Shown here: positions 55,307 to 64,000 of the stretch, in pieces
How positions within the stretch are numbered: the stretch's first letter is position 1
Layout of the letters: each line of letters opens with the position of its first letter
Assembly: GCF_003577475.1 (NCBI RefSeq)
Contig: NZ_QPEP01000008.1
Span: 1 to 64,000 of the forward strand
Direction: 5' to 3'
Source of the DNA: Salinibius halmophilus
GTDB lineage: Bacteria; Pseudomonadota; Gammaproteobacteria; Pseudomonadales; Natronospirillaceae
Length of the DNA stretch: 64,000 nt
Translations under genes and position numbers: made by a program
Notes under the pieces: model-generated
Told to the model about the DNA's origin: nothing
The model's input: only the letters and a program-made list of their open reading frames with translations
The model's database searches: none

Positions 55307-56541
55307 TGAGATCTATATTTAGCAAAAAACCCAAAGAGTTACTTTACTTACTACTAATCAGCTTTGCATACAGTGTTTTCGCGCTATTTCAGGCATTTCA
55401 ATGGTACGATCTTGGATTACTAAAAGAGTATGATATATTTTTTGATACTGACACTCCCTCTAACCTAATGTCGTTCGCTCACGGCTGGGGTCGATATGCA
55501 ATTTCACACGCATTTATTGAACTAATAACCATTCCAGTCAGGTTGCTAGAAGCATTACTGTCAATATTATTTCTTGGTCATCAGGACCCAATGGTCATTA
55601 GAGAGTATATTGCGCTGAGTATTGCTCCAATTTGCACAATGGCTAGCACAATAATTATCTTTACCATTTTACGCCAACTAGAGTTCAAAAAACCTGAGAG
55701 CTTTATACTTTCACTAGTGTTTCTGATGGGCTTTTCAAATGTGGTTTTTTCGCGCCTACCTGAAACCTTTCCTATTAGCCAACTATTACTACTATCATCA
55801 TTATTAGCTTTGCTTACAATAAAGGAAAAATATAAATACTTTGTACTTTTCATAGTCGCAATTCTGGCAACGGGCACAACAATAACAAACATTATCACTA
55901 TATTTATATTTTTATTTTCCTACCAAAACACATCAATTAGAAGCGGGGTAAATTCTTCAATCTTCTGTATTTTTGTAGGAATAATTGTAATCGCTTCATA
56001 TAAGTTATTGCAGCTAGCAATGGGATTTGAAATGGGCAATGAAGGAAAACCCAACTGGATACTCCAATATCTAAACTTTGATATCAAGGTGATTTTGCAG
56101 AATTCTATAAATATGCTAGCTGCTATAGCAAACTCGTTCTTTAGTTTCGATTATCATTTAAATACAGGAACAGAGTGCTTTGATGGGAATGGTTGCTTGA
56201 AGCTATCACTACAAAAGCCTATTAACGATCTGAGTACAATAATTAAATCAATTGCCTCATTATCCTTTATATTATTTTGCTTAAGCAGAATAAAATCCCA
56301 AAGCGAAACTGAGAAGAAAATATCAACAGCATGCCTTTTAGTTATTTCTTACAACGTCATATTACATAGCTTCTTTGGCGTTGAGGCTTTCCTTTACAGC
56401 CAACATTTCTACTTCGCAGCCTTCTTGCTATTAGCAATGTGTATTAAGAATAACATTAAAATTCAGCTCACATTCTTATTCATTTGCACCTCCTCCGCCT
56501 TGCTGTATAAACTAACAAGCACAAACCTGTTAATGGGTTAA
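55306..56541 (+). CDS. Polytopic GT-C-like membrane protein
   Basis: Probable GT-C-fold glycosyltransferase using a polyprenyl-phosphate sugar. The 411-residue product has about ten membrane helices. The first periplasmic loop has DIFFDTDTPSNL, with Asp47 and Asp49 as a D-x-D pair in the place where GT-C enzymes keep theirs. No family name could be given with certainty. It overlaps the HAD-UbiA gene by one base and is followed by a GtrII-like gene. Very AT-rich. Confidence 0.65.
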   Translation: MRSIFSKKPKELLYLLLISFAYSVFALFQAFQWYDLGLLKEYDIFFDTDTPSNLMSFAHGWGRYAISHAFIELITIPVRLLEALLSILFLGHQDPMVIREYIALSIAPICTMASTIIIFTILRQLEFKKPESFILSLVFLMGFSNVVFSRLPETFPISQLLLLSSLLALLTIKEKYKYFVLFIVAILATGTTITNIITIFIFLFSYQNTSIRSGVNSSIFCIFVGIIVIASYKLLQLAMGFEMGNEGKPNWILQYLNFDIKVILQNSINMLAAIANSFFSFDYHLNTGTECFDGNGCLKLSLQKPINDLSTIIKSIASLSFILFCLSRIKSQSETEKKISTACLLVISYNVILHSFFGVEAFLYSQHFYFAAFLLLAMCIKNNIKIQLTFLFICTSSALLYKLTSTNLLMG

Positions 56542-56545
56542 AAGA

Positions 56546-58012
56546 GTGAACACTATAAACGCAATACCCCATCAAATAGTAAAATTTCTTGACCTTCAGT
56601 CCAGGAAAAACATTTCAGCACTATTTCTAATATCAGCAATCTACTTGATATTTGTGACACCTATCATAGTAAGCAATACTTACTATGAAGATGACATAGA
56701 GAGAGTATTTTCAGGGGCTTTTGCATGGCATGAGTTAGGGCGATATCTAGCAACTATTACATCTGTTTTTCAAAGTAATAACATCGAACACGCCGTGGAT
56801 ATTGGTGTGCTTACATGGTTTTTATCCGGGGTCTTAATAATTTTTGGTGCTTACGTTCTATATTGTCATTTTAATCATATTATATATAAAAAAGAATCGA
56901 TAGTAATATCAATTTTCACTGTTGCTAATCCATTCCTTCTGCAAAACTTACTGTACAAGTTTGATAGTATAGGAATGAGTCTTTCATTGTTTTTTTCGAT
57001 ATTATCTTTCAGCATCCCTATAAAGCACAGGTTTAGCTTTGTCATCCAGTCTTTACTACTATTCCTTGTATTAAACCTTTATCAACCGTTTATAAATTTT
57101 TATATTGGCTTGATTGGCCTGCAAGTCTTCTTAAAGTATTTGAAAAAGTCTGGTATAGATAGTGTAGAAATATTAAAATCATTAATTCCATACGCAATCG
57201 CTATAATTCTTTACCAGTTACAATCAATAATTCTTCCGGCAGGTGGAAGTAGAGCCACTATAATAAATTTAGATCATAAAATATTTATTACTATAATCGA
57301 AAACATTAACCTCTCATACATTCCTTTTATTGAATTTTTCTACCCTTTTTGGTTTTTTTCAATACCTGCTATCATTTCATTTATCTCTATCTTAATATTT
57401 GCATTATTCAAAAATAGTGAAAACGGAGTCTTTGGCATTTTAGGACTTGTACTTATCTATGTTTCTTCAATTGGCGCAATGTCATTACTAGAGAGCCAGT
57501 TCAATGAACCTCGCGGTCTGCCCTACTTCCCAATAATTGCTTCATTGATAATATTAACCTATTCTTCTATTAGGGAAAATTTTATTTATTTATCAATAGT
57601 ACCTCTGATATTTATACTTTCTTTTAGCAGTAAAGTTGCAATCTCTCACAGAATTCAAGCAGATTTTGAGAGACCAATTTTTTATGACATTTCCACTAAA
57701 ATATATAAATTCAAAGAACTAGAAGTTTATAGTATTGGCAGTGTTCCTTTATCGCCATTCGTGTATAAAATTACCGAAAACACTCCTTTTAATGCTTACT
57801 TAAATAGAGACGCCTGGAGAACATCAGGCAGACTTAGAGAGTATGTCCAAAATATAAATTTTGAGTGGAGTGTTGCTACAGGAAAAACCACTGAATACTT
57901 TACGAATAACTACCATGAATTTACAATGTATGAAGAAGAAAACCCATATTACAGAATTTACCTAAGCGATAGCAGCCTCTATATTCATTGGGTAGAAAGT
58001 GACAAGGAGTAA
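56546..58012 (+). CDS. GtrII/GtrV-like glucosyltransferase-domain membrane protein
   Basis: Membrane glycosyltransferase of the GtrII-like family, which adds a polyprenyl-phosphate-linked sugar to O-antigen in phage-encoded seroconversion systems. The 488-residue product starts at GTG, has about ten helices, and the family N-terminal loop YYEDDIERVFSGAFAWHELGRY with acidic residues 48-50 and the following Gly-Arg. The C-terminal 120 residues are soluble and periplasmic. It lies four bases after the GT-C-like gene. The sugar transferred is unknown. Confidence 0.8.
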   Translation: MNTINAIPHQIVKFLDLQSRKNISALFLISAIYLIFVTPIIVSNTYYEDDIERVFSGAFAWHELGRYLATITSVFQSNNIEHAVDIGVLTWFLSGVLIIFGAYVLYCHFNHIIYKKESIVISIFTVANPFLLQNLLYKFDSIGMSLSLFFSILSFSIPIKHRFSFVIQSLLLFLVLNLYQPFINFYIGLIGLQVFLKYLKKSGIDSVEILKSLIPYAIAIILYQLQSIILPAGGSRATIINLDHKIFITIIENINLSYIPFIEFFYPFWFFSIPAIISFISILIFALFKNSENGVFGILGLVLIYVSSIGAMSLLESQFNEPRGLPYFPIIASLIILTYSSIRENFIYLSIVPLIFILSFSSKVAISHRIQADFERPIFYDISTKIYKFKELEVYSIGSVPLSPFVYKITENTPFNAYLNRDAWRTSGRLREYVQNINFEWSVATGKTTEYFTNNYHEFTMYEEENPYYRIYLSDSSLYIHWVESDKE

Positions 58013-58016
58013 AATT

Positions 58017-58808
58017 TTGAAGGTATCTATTGTAGCTTTATCTTGGAACTCTGAGTCTTATATCCAAGAATTTCTTAAATCGCTATTGCTAAGCAAGTCA
58101 GATATTAAGGAAGTCATCATTATTGATAATGGTTCGTCTGATAAAACAACCGATCTTATTAGATGCTTCAGAGGGAACAACCCAAGTTTTTATGTGGAAC
58201 TAATATGCTTGGACAAAAACTATGGAACCACTATGCCTAGAAACTTAGGGCTTAAGAAGTGCACAGGAGATTATATTGCAATACTAGATTCAGATATCAT
58301 ATTACATGAAGGAGTTTTAAATCATTTAATAACAAAGCTAATTAATGACTCTAGTATCGGAATCATCGCACCTGTTCTCTTTTATAAAAATGGCAGGCAA
58401 CAACTATCTTTTGACCGGTTCCCTAGCGTTGGCCATAAAGTATACCGGTATTTCAACTTACGGAAAATGGAGGACAAAATCAATTCCACACAAAGTAGCA
58501 AACTAGCACAGGTTGATTACTTAATTTCTGCATTCTGGCTAATGCCAAAAAAAACTATACTGTATGTAGGCTTTTTAGATGAAAATTTCTTTTATGCTCC
58601 AGAGGATGTAGATTTCTGCAAACGAGTTTGGGATGCCGGACTTAGTGTAAATATTGACTATACAGCTAGTAGCACACATGACGCACAAGAGATATCTAGA
58701 AACTTCAAGTTTAACAAGGCGTTCAGAGAGCATGTTAAAGGCTTGGCATATTACTTTTTAAAACATAAATACCTATTCAAAGCTCCGAAACGTAAATCTA
58801 GTACCTAA
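58017..58808 (+). CDS. Family-2 glycosyltransferase
   Basis: Soluble GT2 glycosyltransferase. The 263-residue product has VSIVALSWNSESYIQEFL at the N-terminus, VIIIDNGSSDKTTDLI, the metal site ILDSDIILHEG, and EDVDFCKRVWDAGLSVNI, the catalytic base region. A TTG start at 58017 is chosen since AAGGAG lies eight bases upstream; a GTG at 57999 inside the previous gene would add six residues. Its end overlaps the opposite-strand GT2 gene by 11 bases. Confidence 0.85.
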   Translation: MKVSIVALSWNSESYIQEFLKSLLLSKSDIKEVIIIDNGSSDKTTDLIRCFRGNNPSFYVELICLDKNYGTTMPRNLGLKKCTGDYIAILDSDIILHEGVLNHLITKLINDSSIGIIAPVLFYKNGRQQLSFDRFPSVGHKVYRYFNLRKMEDKINSTQSSKLAQVDYLISAFWLMPKKTILYVGFLDENFFYAPEDVDFCKRVWDAGLSVNIDYTASSTHDAQEISRNFKFNKAFREHVKGLAYYFLKHKYLFKAPKRKSST

Positions 58809-59730
58809 TTTGGTTAAATAAACCAAATATACTTCCAACTCCTCTTGCGCTGAAATAAACCACATAAAACCCTAATATCTTATTTAATGGAAGTGAACCA
58901 GGGTAGATTTTTAGTCTTCTTACAGCAACGAGAGCATATACTAAAACTAAAAGCACGGGAAAAATGGTAAATAGTAGAAAATAGGCGTTTAAAATTGAAA
59001 GTACCGTTAGTAAAGGTGTGAGTATAAATAAAACTGGCACCAACAAACTAGGCCACTCCTTTAAGCTTACCTTTCTGCCTTTCACACTTACGAAGTTTGA
59101 TTGCCCGCGCCACATCTCTTTCTGAAAAAGCTGTCTTACACCTTTGTCTTCACCTAGGTGGACGTAGTTAGCTTCACTCGTTAGGAACACCTTGCCTATA
59201 GATTTAAACCGCTCACAAAATACATAATCTTCACAGGTGGCCAAGTGCTCTGGGAAGCCGGCTGTTTTGAAAAAATCAGTTCTACGGATAATCATGTTTT
59301 GACTAGAAACAAAATCGACCTCAACAGTTTCAGAGACCCATTTCAACCCACATCGAAAATTATCAATAAACTGATTCTCTATACCAGGAACTTGTCTTGT
59401 GGCTAGCAGCGAATTAGTACCAAGTTTATCTAACGTGCAATTAATATTCACAAGCCAGTTACTATCTAACTCTATATCTGAATCAAGAAATACTAAACAA
59501 TTACCTTTTGACTTTTCTGCGCCAAAATTTCTTAATTGCGATATCTTGAAGCATTCATCTAGAAAATAAACGTTTGAGTTATGCGCCACATAGTCACATA
59601 CTTTTTTATTTTGTGTGGCCACAATGATTTCATAAGAAAAATCTCCTGCCTGCTGATTAATTGATGAAATTGTATTTATCAGCAGCTCCTCTCTCCCTTT
59701 ATGAGGAATTATAAAACTAAAGTCACACAT
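58798..59730 (-). CDS. Family-2 glycosyltransferase with C-terminal membrane helices
   Basis: GT2 glycosyltransferase. The 310-residue product begins FSFIIPHKGREELLINTIS, with the DxD site in FLDSDIELDSNWL and CEDYVFCERFKSIGK, then two helices near residues 225-275 (LLVPVLFILTPLLTVLSILN). Convergent with the previous gene, overlapping by 11 bases. Separated from the IS by 108 bases. Likely adds a sugar to the polymer; the substrate is unknown. Confidence 0.85.
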   Translation of the reverse strand: MCDFSFIIPHKGREELLINTISSINQQAGDFSYEIIVATQNKKVCDYVAHNSNVYFLDECFKISQLRNFGAEKSKGNCLVFLDSDIELDSNWLVNINCTLDKLGTNSLLATRQVPGIENQFIDNFRCGLKWVSETVEVDFVSSQNMIIRRTDFFKTAGFPEHLATCEDYVFCERFKSIGKVFLTSEANYVHLGEDKGVRQLFQKEMWRGQSNFVSVKGRKVSLKEWPSLLVPVLFILTPLLTVLSILNAYFLLFTIFPVLLVLVYALVAVRRLKIYPGSLPLNKILGFYVVYFSARGVGSIFGLFNQIRY

Positions 59731-59838
59731 AAGCTTCCGTTATCATATCAGCTAGCATAGAGTCGAAAAATTATAGCAAGGCTGCTATCAATTAACTAAC
59801 TGATATTTAGTAATCGGTTTACTTTCCATTTTGCTTTT

Positions 59839-61106
59839 GGGCACCTCTAAAAATCCCCACAAATCAACGTATATCGAATATGAAATGCTAAAAATCCAAA
59901 AAATGAGCTGATTCGATGCTCGAATCAGTACTTTCTTAGCCATTTCTGGCTATTTTCTGCTCATTTCAGAGCAGTTCGCCTAATTTTAGGCGCACTTACC
60001 CCGGTGAAGTGGCGTTTTGTGTTTGAGTAAATGGCTAAATCTGCGCACGTTGTACACCAGGTTGCTCATCGTGATGGCAAGCGTTGCCCGAGCAATGCCT
60101 ACCGAGCGAATACCAAACTTGTTGCCATGACGCTTGATGTCGCCAAAGACGTGCTCAACTCGCACTCTGGTTTTCGATTTGGTGTGATTGCCTGCTTCAA
60201 TGCGCCTATCGTTTTTGCCTTCTTTTGTTCTACGGTTGCGCTTGTGGATTTCGCTTTTGAAACCACGCCGAGCTAGCATCTCTTCATTAGCTTGGCTTTG
60301 ATAGGCACTGTCGGCATAGACTTTTCCGTTACTATTGTTGGCATCGACTAGTTCATCCAACTCATGTCCATCATGTTTGTTCGCAGGCGTCGTTAACTGG
60401 CTGCGAATGATCTTGTGCTCGTTATCAATTGCAATGTGATTCTTGTACCCGTAATAGCTTTTATTGTGCTTTTTGGTCCAGCGGCTATCTGGGTCATGTT
60501 GCTGGCGAACCTATAGTGGCAACTCGGCGTCTTCCTCAACGCCGTGGCGCTTTTTTAAGCGCTCCTCCGATGATCGCTTGGGTGTTTCGATGATGCTTGC
60601 ATCGACGATTGTGCCACCTCTGGCGTAGTAGCCTGCCTGCTCAATTTGTGTGAGCAACTTATCGAACACGCGGTCTAGTAGTTTCGTCTTCGAGAAGCAG
60701 TCTTCGTAGTGCCATACTGTTTTGGCATCTGGAACGTTCTGATCGATCCCAAGTCCTAAAAAGCGCCGGAACGACAAGCGATCAGTGACTTGAAACTCAG
60801 TCTGGTCATGCGATAAACCGTAATAGTGGCGCAAGAAAATGGCTTTAAACATAACAACCAAGTCTTGGGGCGGGCGGCCACCTTTGCGCGGATCATGCGA
60901 CTTCCTAACTTCGGCTAGGTCAGCACGAAAGTCTTCCCAGTCAACGATTTCATTTAGCTTTGCAAGTGGGTCGTTAAGCTGATCAAGCTTAAGTGCGGTT
61001 TTGTCTTGGAAAAACAAGCTAGATTGTTGCATGGGTATCGCATCGCAGGGTAAATTTGGATTTTGGTACATTCTACCAAATTTTTAGGGAGTTTTTAGAG
61101 GTGCCC
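59839..61106 (-). mobile_element. IS5-type insertion sequence (1,268 bp)
   Basis: Bounded by inverted repeats GGGCACCTCTAAAAA (left, 59839; continuing TCCCC) and its complement ending GAGGTGCCC (right, 61106; with CTCCC inside). The first 15 bases match exactly. It encodes one transposase on the minus strand. No clear target-site duplication was found: the left flank is TTTT and the right flank is ACTT. It separates a glycosyltransferase gene from a PEP-CTERM-type gene. Confidence 0.88.
59986..61071 (-). pseudogene. IS5-family transposase interrupted by one in-frame amber codon
   Basis: The frame from 61071 to 59986 would encode 361 residues if the TAG at 60511-60513 were read through. The N-terminal part has the DUF772-type IS5 signature (LVVMFKAIFLRHYYGLSHDQ, DRLSFRRFLGLGID) and the first catalytic Asp in GGTIVDASII (Asp157). 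The part after the stop, in the same frame, continues VRQQHDPDSRWTKKHNKSYY and holds the second Asp (VYADSAYQS) and the Glu (RVEHVFGDIKRHG). The DDE triad is complete, so a single CAG-to-TAG change may have silenced it. Tn activity would need suppression. Confidence 0.88.
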
Positions 61107-61142
61107 ACTTGGTTAGCTTCCTTGCCAACCTTGCAACTAGCC

Positions 61143-61799
61143 CTAGCGAATAGCGCGTCTACGCGCAAACGCCAAACCTAGCATCCCCGCCAAAAGTAAA
61201 CCTAGCGTACCTGGTGCTGTTACAGCGGTAATCACGCCACTTCCTAGCGAGATATCTACTGCGCTCCAGCCAATGGTGAGTGGGTCAATTTCCCAATGCA
61301 GAACTGTGTTGCCGTTTTGGTCTTGTTGCACACTGGTGTGCTCGTAGTCTGTCCAGCGGAAACGAGTCATGTCGTTGTTGGTAAACACGTACCAAGACGA
61401 ACCTGCATGGCTCATGTTCTCTGCCATGTACCAGCCAAACTCGTTACCAATATTTAACGACTCACCAGCGGCGTTAGTGGCTACACCGGTTAAGGTGTTG
61501 ATGGTAAAGCTAGCAGTGTTACCAACAAATATGCCGTTCAATACAGGTAGTTTTTCAACATTGTGTGAGAACGGGAACATAAGTTCTGTGCTGTATGGGT
61601 AAATGCCCAACTGCTTTGGTGCGAACAATGGGTGGTGGTTGTCTACATTCACCACCTCGATGTTAATAACAATTTGGTCGCCATATTGCTCTAACCCTAG
61701 CGCGTTGCCATTGTTATCCCAGTTAATGTCGTTTGTGGTTGCGGCAAAACTTAGGGTTGAAGCTGCTGCAAGAACGAAACCCAATAAAATTTTTTTCAT
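61143..61799 (-). CDS. Secreted protein with PEP-CTERM-like signal, degenerate motif
   Basis: Likely a substrate of the exosortase. The 218-residue product has a signal peptide (KKILLGFVLAAASTLSFA) and a C-terminus that fits the PEP-CTERM pattern except that PEP is changed: TAPGTLGLLLAGMLGLAF then ARRRAIR (residues 194-218). Start at 61799 is chosen; a reading 60 residues longer has no ribosome site or signal peptide in frame. The middle (about 165 residues) is rich in Asn, Trp, Gly and aromatics, with no enzyme motif. The IS lies just after its stop. Confidence 0.83.
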   Translation of the reverse strand: MKKILLGFVLAAASTLSFAATTNDINWDNNGNALGLEQYGDQIVINIEVVNVDNHHPLFAPKQLGIYPYSTELMFPFSHNVEKLPVLNGIFVGNTASFTINTLTGVATNAAGESLNIGNEFGWYMAENMSHAGSSWYVFTNNDMTRFRWTDYEHTSVQQDQNGNTVLHWEIDPLTIGWSAVDISLGSGVITAVTAPGTLGLLLAGMLGLAFARRRAIR

Positions 61800-61966
61800 G
61801 TGATACTCAGTCTGTATTTGGCTGAACGCTAGTTGGTTCCTTTGGGTAATTTTGTAAGCAATTTTCAAGCCAGTTTGAATGGTGATCAGATAAAATGAAT
61901 GAACGGTGTTTTGGTGTGTGCGAAGAGTAGAGTGGCGCGTGGTTGAGTTGGTTGCTGAGCCGTATA

Positions 61967-62007
61967 TGTCTGCAAACATCCACTACGCGGATGATTTACA
62001 GACCTAC
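61967..62007 (+). repeat. Dispersed palindromic element (REP-like), copy 7
   Basis: TGTCTGCAAA, inner stem CATCC-ACTACGC-GGATG, then ATTTACAGACCTAC. It lies between the terminator of the TPR gene and the upstream region of the sorting-signal gene, far from the other copies. Confidence 0.87.
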
Positions 62008-62030
62008 TTTTGCTACGGTTGTAGCTGTTA

Positions 62031-62066
62031 AGAAAACCGACAGCTCACTTTACATTGTGAGCTGTC
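62031..62066 (-). terminator. Rho-independent terminator of the TPR gene
   Basis: GACAGCTCAC/GTGAGCTGTC arms (62039-62066) around an 8-base loop; on the minus strand GGTTTTCTT follows. It lies 22 bases beyond the gene's stop. Confidence 0.8.
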
Positions 62067-62087
62067 GTTAAGTTTTCCGACACCTTG

Positions 62088-64000
62088 TTAGCTGCCAGCA
62101 ACACGCTGCTGATTGGCTTTTATCGTGGCGTTGTTTGGCTCTATTTCTAGAGCTCGTTCGAACACTTGTAGGGCTTCTTGTTTGTTGCCAGATAAGTGCA
62201 GTATCCAGCCTAGTGTGTCGAGAATGTTGGCATTTTCTGGTGCTAGCTCAGCGGCTTCGCGCGCTATCTGTTCGGCTTTGCTTACGTCTACTTCACGCAG
62301 TACCCAGGCATAGTTATTAAGCAGGTCTGGGCGCTGGTTATCTAGCTGGTAGGCGCCTTCGTATGCTTGGCGCGCACCGGCTTCATCCCCAGCGCGTAGT
62401 GCTAGGTTGCCCTTGGTGTGCCAAGCCGAGGCATTGCCTGGTTCTCTGGATGTCCAGAGCTGTACCAGTTCGGTAGCTCTCGCTGTTGAGGCACCAGCGT
62501 CGGCCGCCACAATTAAAGCTGGCATTGCCTCAAAGTCTTTGCTGCGCTCGAAGTAGTTATTTAGCACTTCATACTCGGCCGAGTCGCCATTTTCGCGTTT
62601 CGCAACAAAGGCGCGTGTTAATACAGTGCGCAGGTTTTCGCCCTGGCTTTGCTCTATGTTGGTAAGTGTTGCGCGAGCTTCGGCGAAGTTTTTCTGTACG
62701 GCCATTAACTGCACCATTGTCAGCTGCAGGTTAAGGTTACTAGGCTGAATGGCAATGGCTTGCGCTATTTTTTGTTGGGCTCTGCCAAGTTCGTTTTGGT
62801 TTAGCAACTGTTGGCCTTGTGCCAATAAAAGCTGTACTTGAATTTGTTCGGTGGCGTCAATTGGCGTTTCGATGCCGTCTAACACTTGCTCTGCTTCATC
62901 GAAGCGGCCTTGTGCTGAGTAAACCTGTGCCACTAGCGTGTGCGCCGCTGGTTTAAGGTTGCGGTAGTCTTGTGCAATTAACTGTAAGAAACCAATGACT
63001 TCTTCTGGGCTATGGTCTTGGGCGTATAAGCGCCCTGCTTCTTGCACGGCACGAATATCCGTTGGGTTTAAGCGGGCTGCTTGAATGTAGTTGTCGATCG
63101 CCTTGCTGTTGTTGCCTTGGGCTTGGTAGATCATCGCTTTGCTCATCAGCGGCGCTGCCCATTGTGGCTGCATATCGGCCGCTCGGTCTAAGCGCGCGAT
63201 GGCAGGCCCTTCTTGGCCATTGCGGTAGTCAATTAGCGCTACAATCAACTGCGCGTAGGCTTCGTCGGCAAAGTTGGCAGCTAAGGCATCGCGTACATCG
63301 CTTACTTGTTTGCGTGTGCCGTAGTCTTGTAGCAGTGCCACATACTGTTGAGTGACTACCCAATCATTTGGCTCTAACTCGTACACTCGGCGCAAGCGCT
63401 GAATGGCGGCTTCTGGCTGGTTATTCGCTAGTTCGTATTGGGCAATCGCAAGGCGCAAACGGTTGCGGGTGTTGTCTACCGCTAGGGCTTTTTCTAGTGC
63501 TTCAATGCCTTTGCGCTGTATGTCTTCGCGACTATCAGAAAGTGCTAGAATGCCGTACATCGACAGCAGCTCAACGTCTGTTGGCCGAGCAAGCATGGCT
63601 CGCTCTAGGTTAGCAAGTGCTTGCGCACGTTGCCCTTGGTCTACTTTAGCTATGGTGGCTAAGCGCAAAAACTCTGCAGGGGCGCGCTCGGCGTCTATAC
63701 GGTCAAAGTAGGCTGTAGCCGTTTCGGTATCGCCTTGTTGTAAGGTAATAGAGCCTAATAATAACGACACCAACTGGCTATCGGGTTGCTGTTCAATAAG
63801 GTCTTCTAGTGTGGCTTTGGCGTCTTCTAAGTCACCACTGTTAATCGAGGCAATGGCCGATTCGGCCTTAGCATCAAACTCTTCGTTGCGCCGCTCGCGT
63901 AATATGCGGTTATAAGCGAACGCTTCTTCTGAGCGGCCCAATTCGGTAAGAATTTGGGTTAGCATGATTAACGAATCACGGCGCTCAGGCAAGAATACAT
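62088..64000 (-). CDS. prsT: PEP-CTERM-system TPR-repeat protein PrsT (5' end outside window)
   Basis: TPR protein of the PEP-CTERM system, likely periplasmic scaffold for polymer assembly. The 637-residue part in view is nearly all TPR-type helix pairs (for example AKATLEDLIEQQPDSQLVSLL split over repeats, NYAWVLREVDVSKAEQIARE, LGWILHLSGNKQEALQVFER), ending NQQRVAGS. Length of family members is about 900 residues, so about a third is missing. The frame is open to the window edge. It is separate from the plus-strand XrtA operon and followed by a terminator. Confidence 0.88.
   Translation of the reverse strand, partial: VFLPERRDSLIMLTQILTELGRSEEAFAYNRILRERRNEEFDAKAESAIASINSGDLEDAKATLEDLIEQQPDSQLVSLLLGSITLQQGDTETATAYFDRIDAERAPAEFLRLATIAKVDQGQRAQALANLERAMLARPTDVELLSMYGILALSDSREDIQRKGIEALEKALAVDNTRNRLRLAIAQYELANNQPEAAIQRLRRVYELEPNDWVVTQQYVALLQDYGTRKQVSDVRDALAANFADEAYAQLIVALIDYRNGQEGPAIARLDRAADMQPQWAAPLMSKAMIYQAQGNNSKAIDNYIQAARLNPTDIRAVQEAGRLYAQDHSPEEVIGFLQLIAQDYRNLKPAAHTLVAQVYSAQGRFDEAEQVLDGIETPIDATEQIQVQLLLAQGQQLLNQNELGRAQQKIAQAIAIQPSNLNLQLTMVQLMAVQKNFAEARATLTNIEQSQGENLRTVLTRAFVAKRENGDSAEYEVLNNYFERSKDFEAMPALIVAADAGASTARATELVQLWTSREPGNASAWHTKGNLALRAGDEAGARQAYEGAYQLDNQRPDLLNNYAWVLREVDVSKAEQIAREAAELAPENANILDTLGWILHLSGNKQEALQVFERALEIEPNNATIKANQQRVAGS

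Noticed and set aside
59835..61110. Target-site duplication at the IS ends
   Set aside because: Flanks TTTT and ACTT do not match at two, three or four bases; the TTGG found near both sides is not at equal distance from the ends.
61800..61960. Second GEMM-I riboswitch in front of the other sorting-type gene
   Set aside because: No GGGACGCAAAGCC-like core is present on the minus strand in this leader.
61800..61979. N-terminal extension of 60 residues on the sorting-signal protein at 61143
   Set aside because: The extension places the signal peptide inside the chain and has no ribosome site; ATG at 61799 gives a normal secretory start.

Overview
The window reads as chromosomal DNA of a marine-type gammaproteobacterium (inference from gene content and order, no taxonomic marker gene present). 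The left third carries the origin-proximal block common in this class: mnmG-rsmG-parA-parB and the complete F1Fo ATP synthase operon atpIBEFHAGDC, all on the minus strand. Between parB and atpI sit three extra genes: a ZIP metal transporter with an adjacent Dps miniferritin, probably one operon behind a Fur-like box, and a convergent PfkB-family sugar kinase. From 14.6 to 21.3 kb follow ordinary housekeeping and hypothetical genes: small membrane proteins, an RDD protein, an AzgA-type purine permease, a DUF3080 lipoprotein, an HDOD protein, a thioredoxin-like protein and a compact photolyase-like flavoprotein.

From 21.6 kb to the right edge the window is one large exopolysaccharide/protein-sorting locus of the exosortase (XrtA/PEP-CTERM) type. 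The plus-strand operon at 21.6-34.0 kb is the conserved assembly module: DUF3473 deacetylase, ExeA-like ATPase, EpsB-type initiating sugar transferase, Wza-like export lipoprotein, Wzz-like chain-length protein, a tyrosine-kinase-like partner whose P-loop is lost, an outer-membrane beta-barrel, a second deacetylase, a carbamoyltransferase and two GNAT/FemAB-type transferases. From 34.0 to 45.3 kb the DNA becomes clearly AT-richer and carries the strain-specific repeat-unit genes: glycosyltransferases, an O-antigen-ligase-like polymerase, an asparagine-synthase-type amidotransferase and a Wzx flippase.

A minus-strand block at 45.2-53.7 kb holds an acyltransferase, a secreted beta-helix-like protein, a hexapeptide acyltransferase, an 824-residue RIFT-barrel/lyase-like protein, the exosortase itself, and a PEP-CTERM substrate preceded by a cyclic-di-GMP-I (GEMM-I) type riboswitch. 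Next comes an AT-rich module at 53.9-59.7 kb: a HAD-UbiA fusion, two polytopic GT-C/GtrII-like proteins and two family-2 glycosyltransferases, suggesting polyprenyl-phosphate-sugar decoration. An IS5-type insertion sequence with an amber codon in its transposase, a second sorting-domain protein with a degenerate PEP motif, and the truncated TPR protein PrsT close the window.

Two non-coding features stand out. A family of dispersed palindromes (seven copies or remnants, arms GTCTGCAAA / TTTACAGACCTAC) shows compensatory changes in both outer and inner stems and sits at gene ends across the housekeeping part and again beside prsT. The GEMM-I riboswitch links the sorting substrate to a second messenger that commonly controls biofilm matrix. 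All assignments come from reading sequence and motifs; no database search was run.
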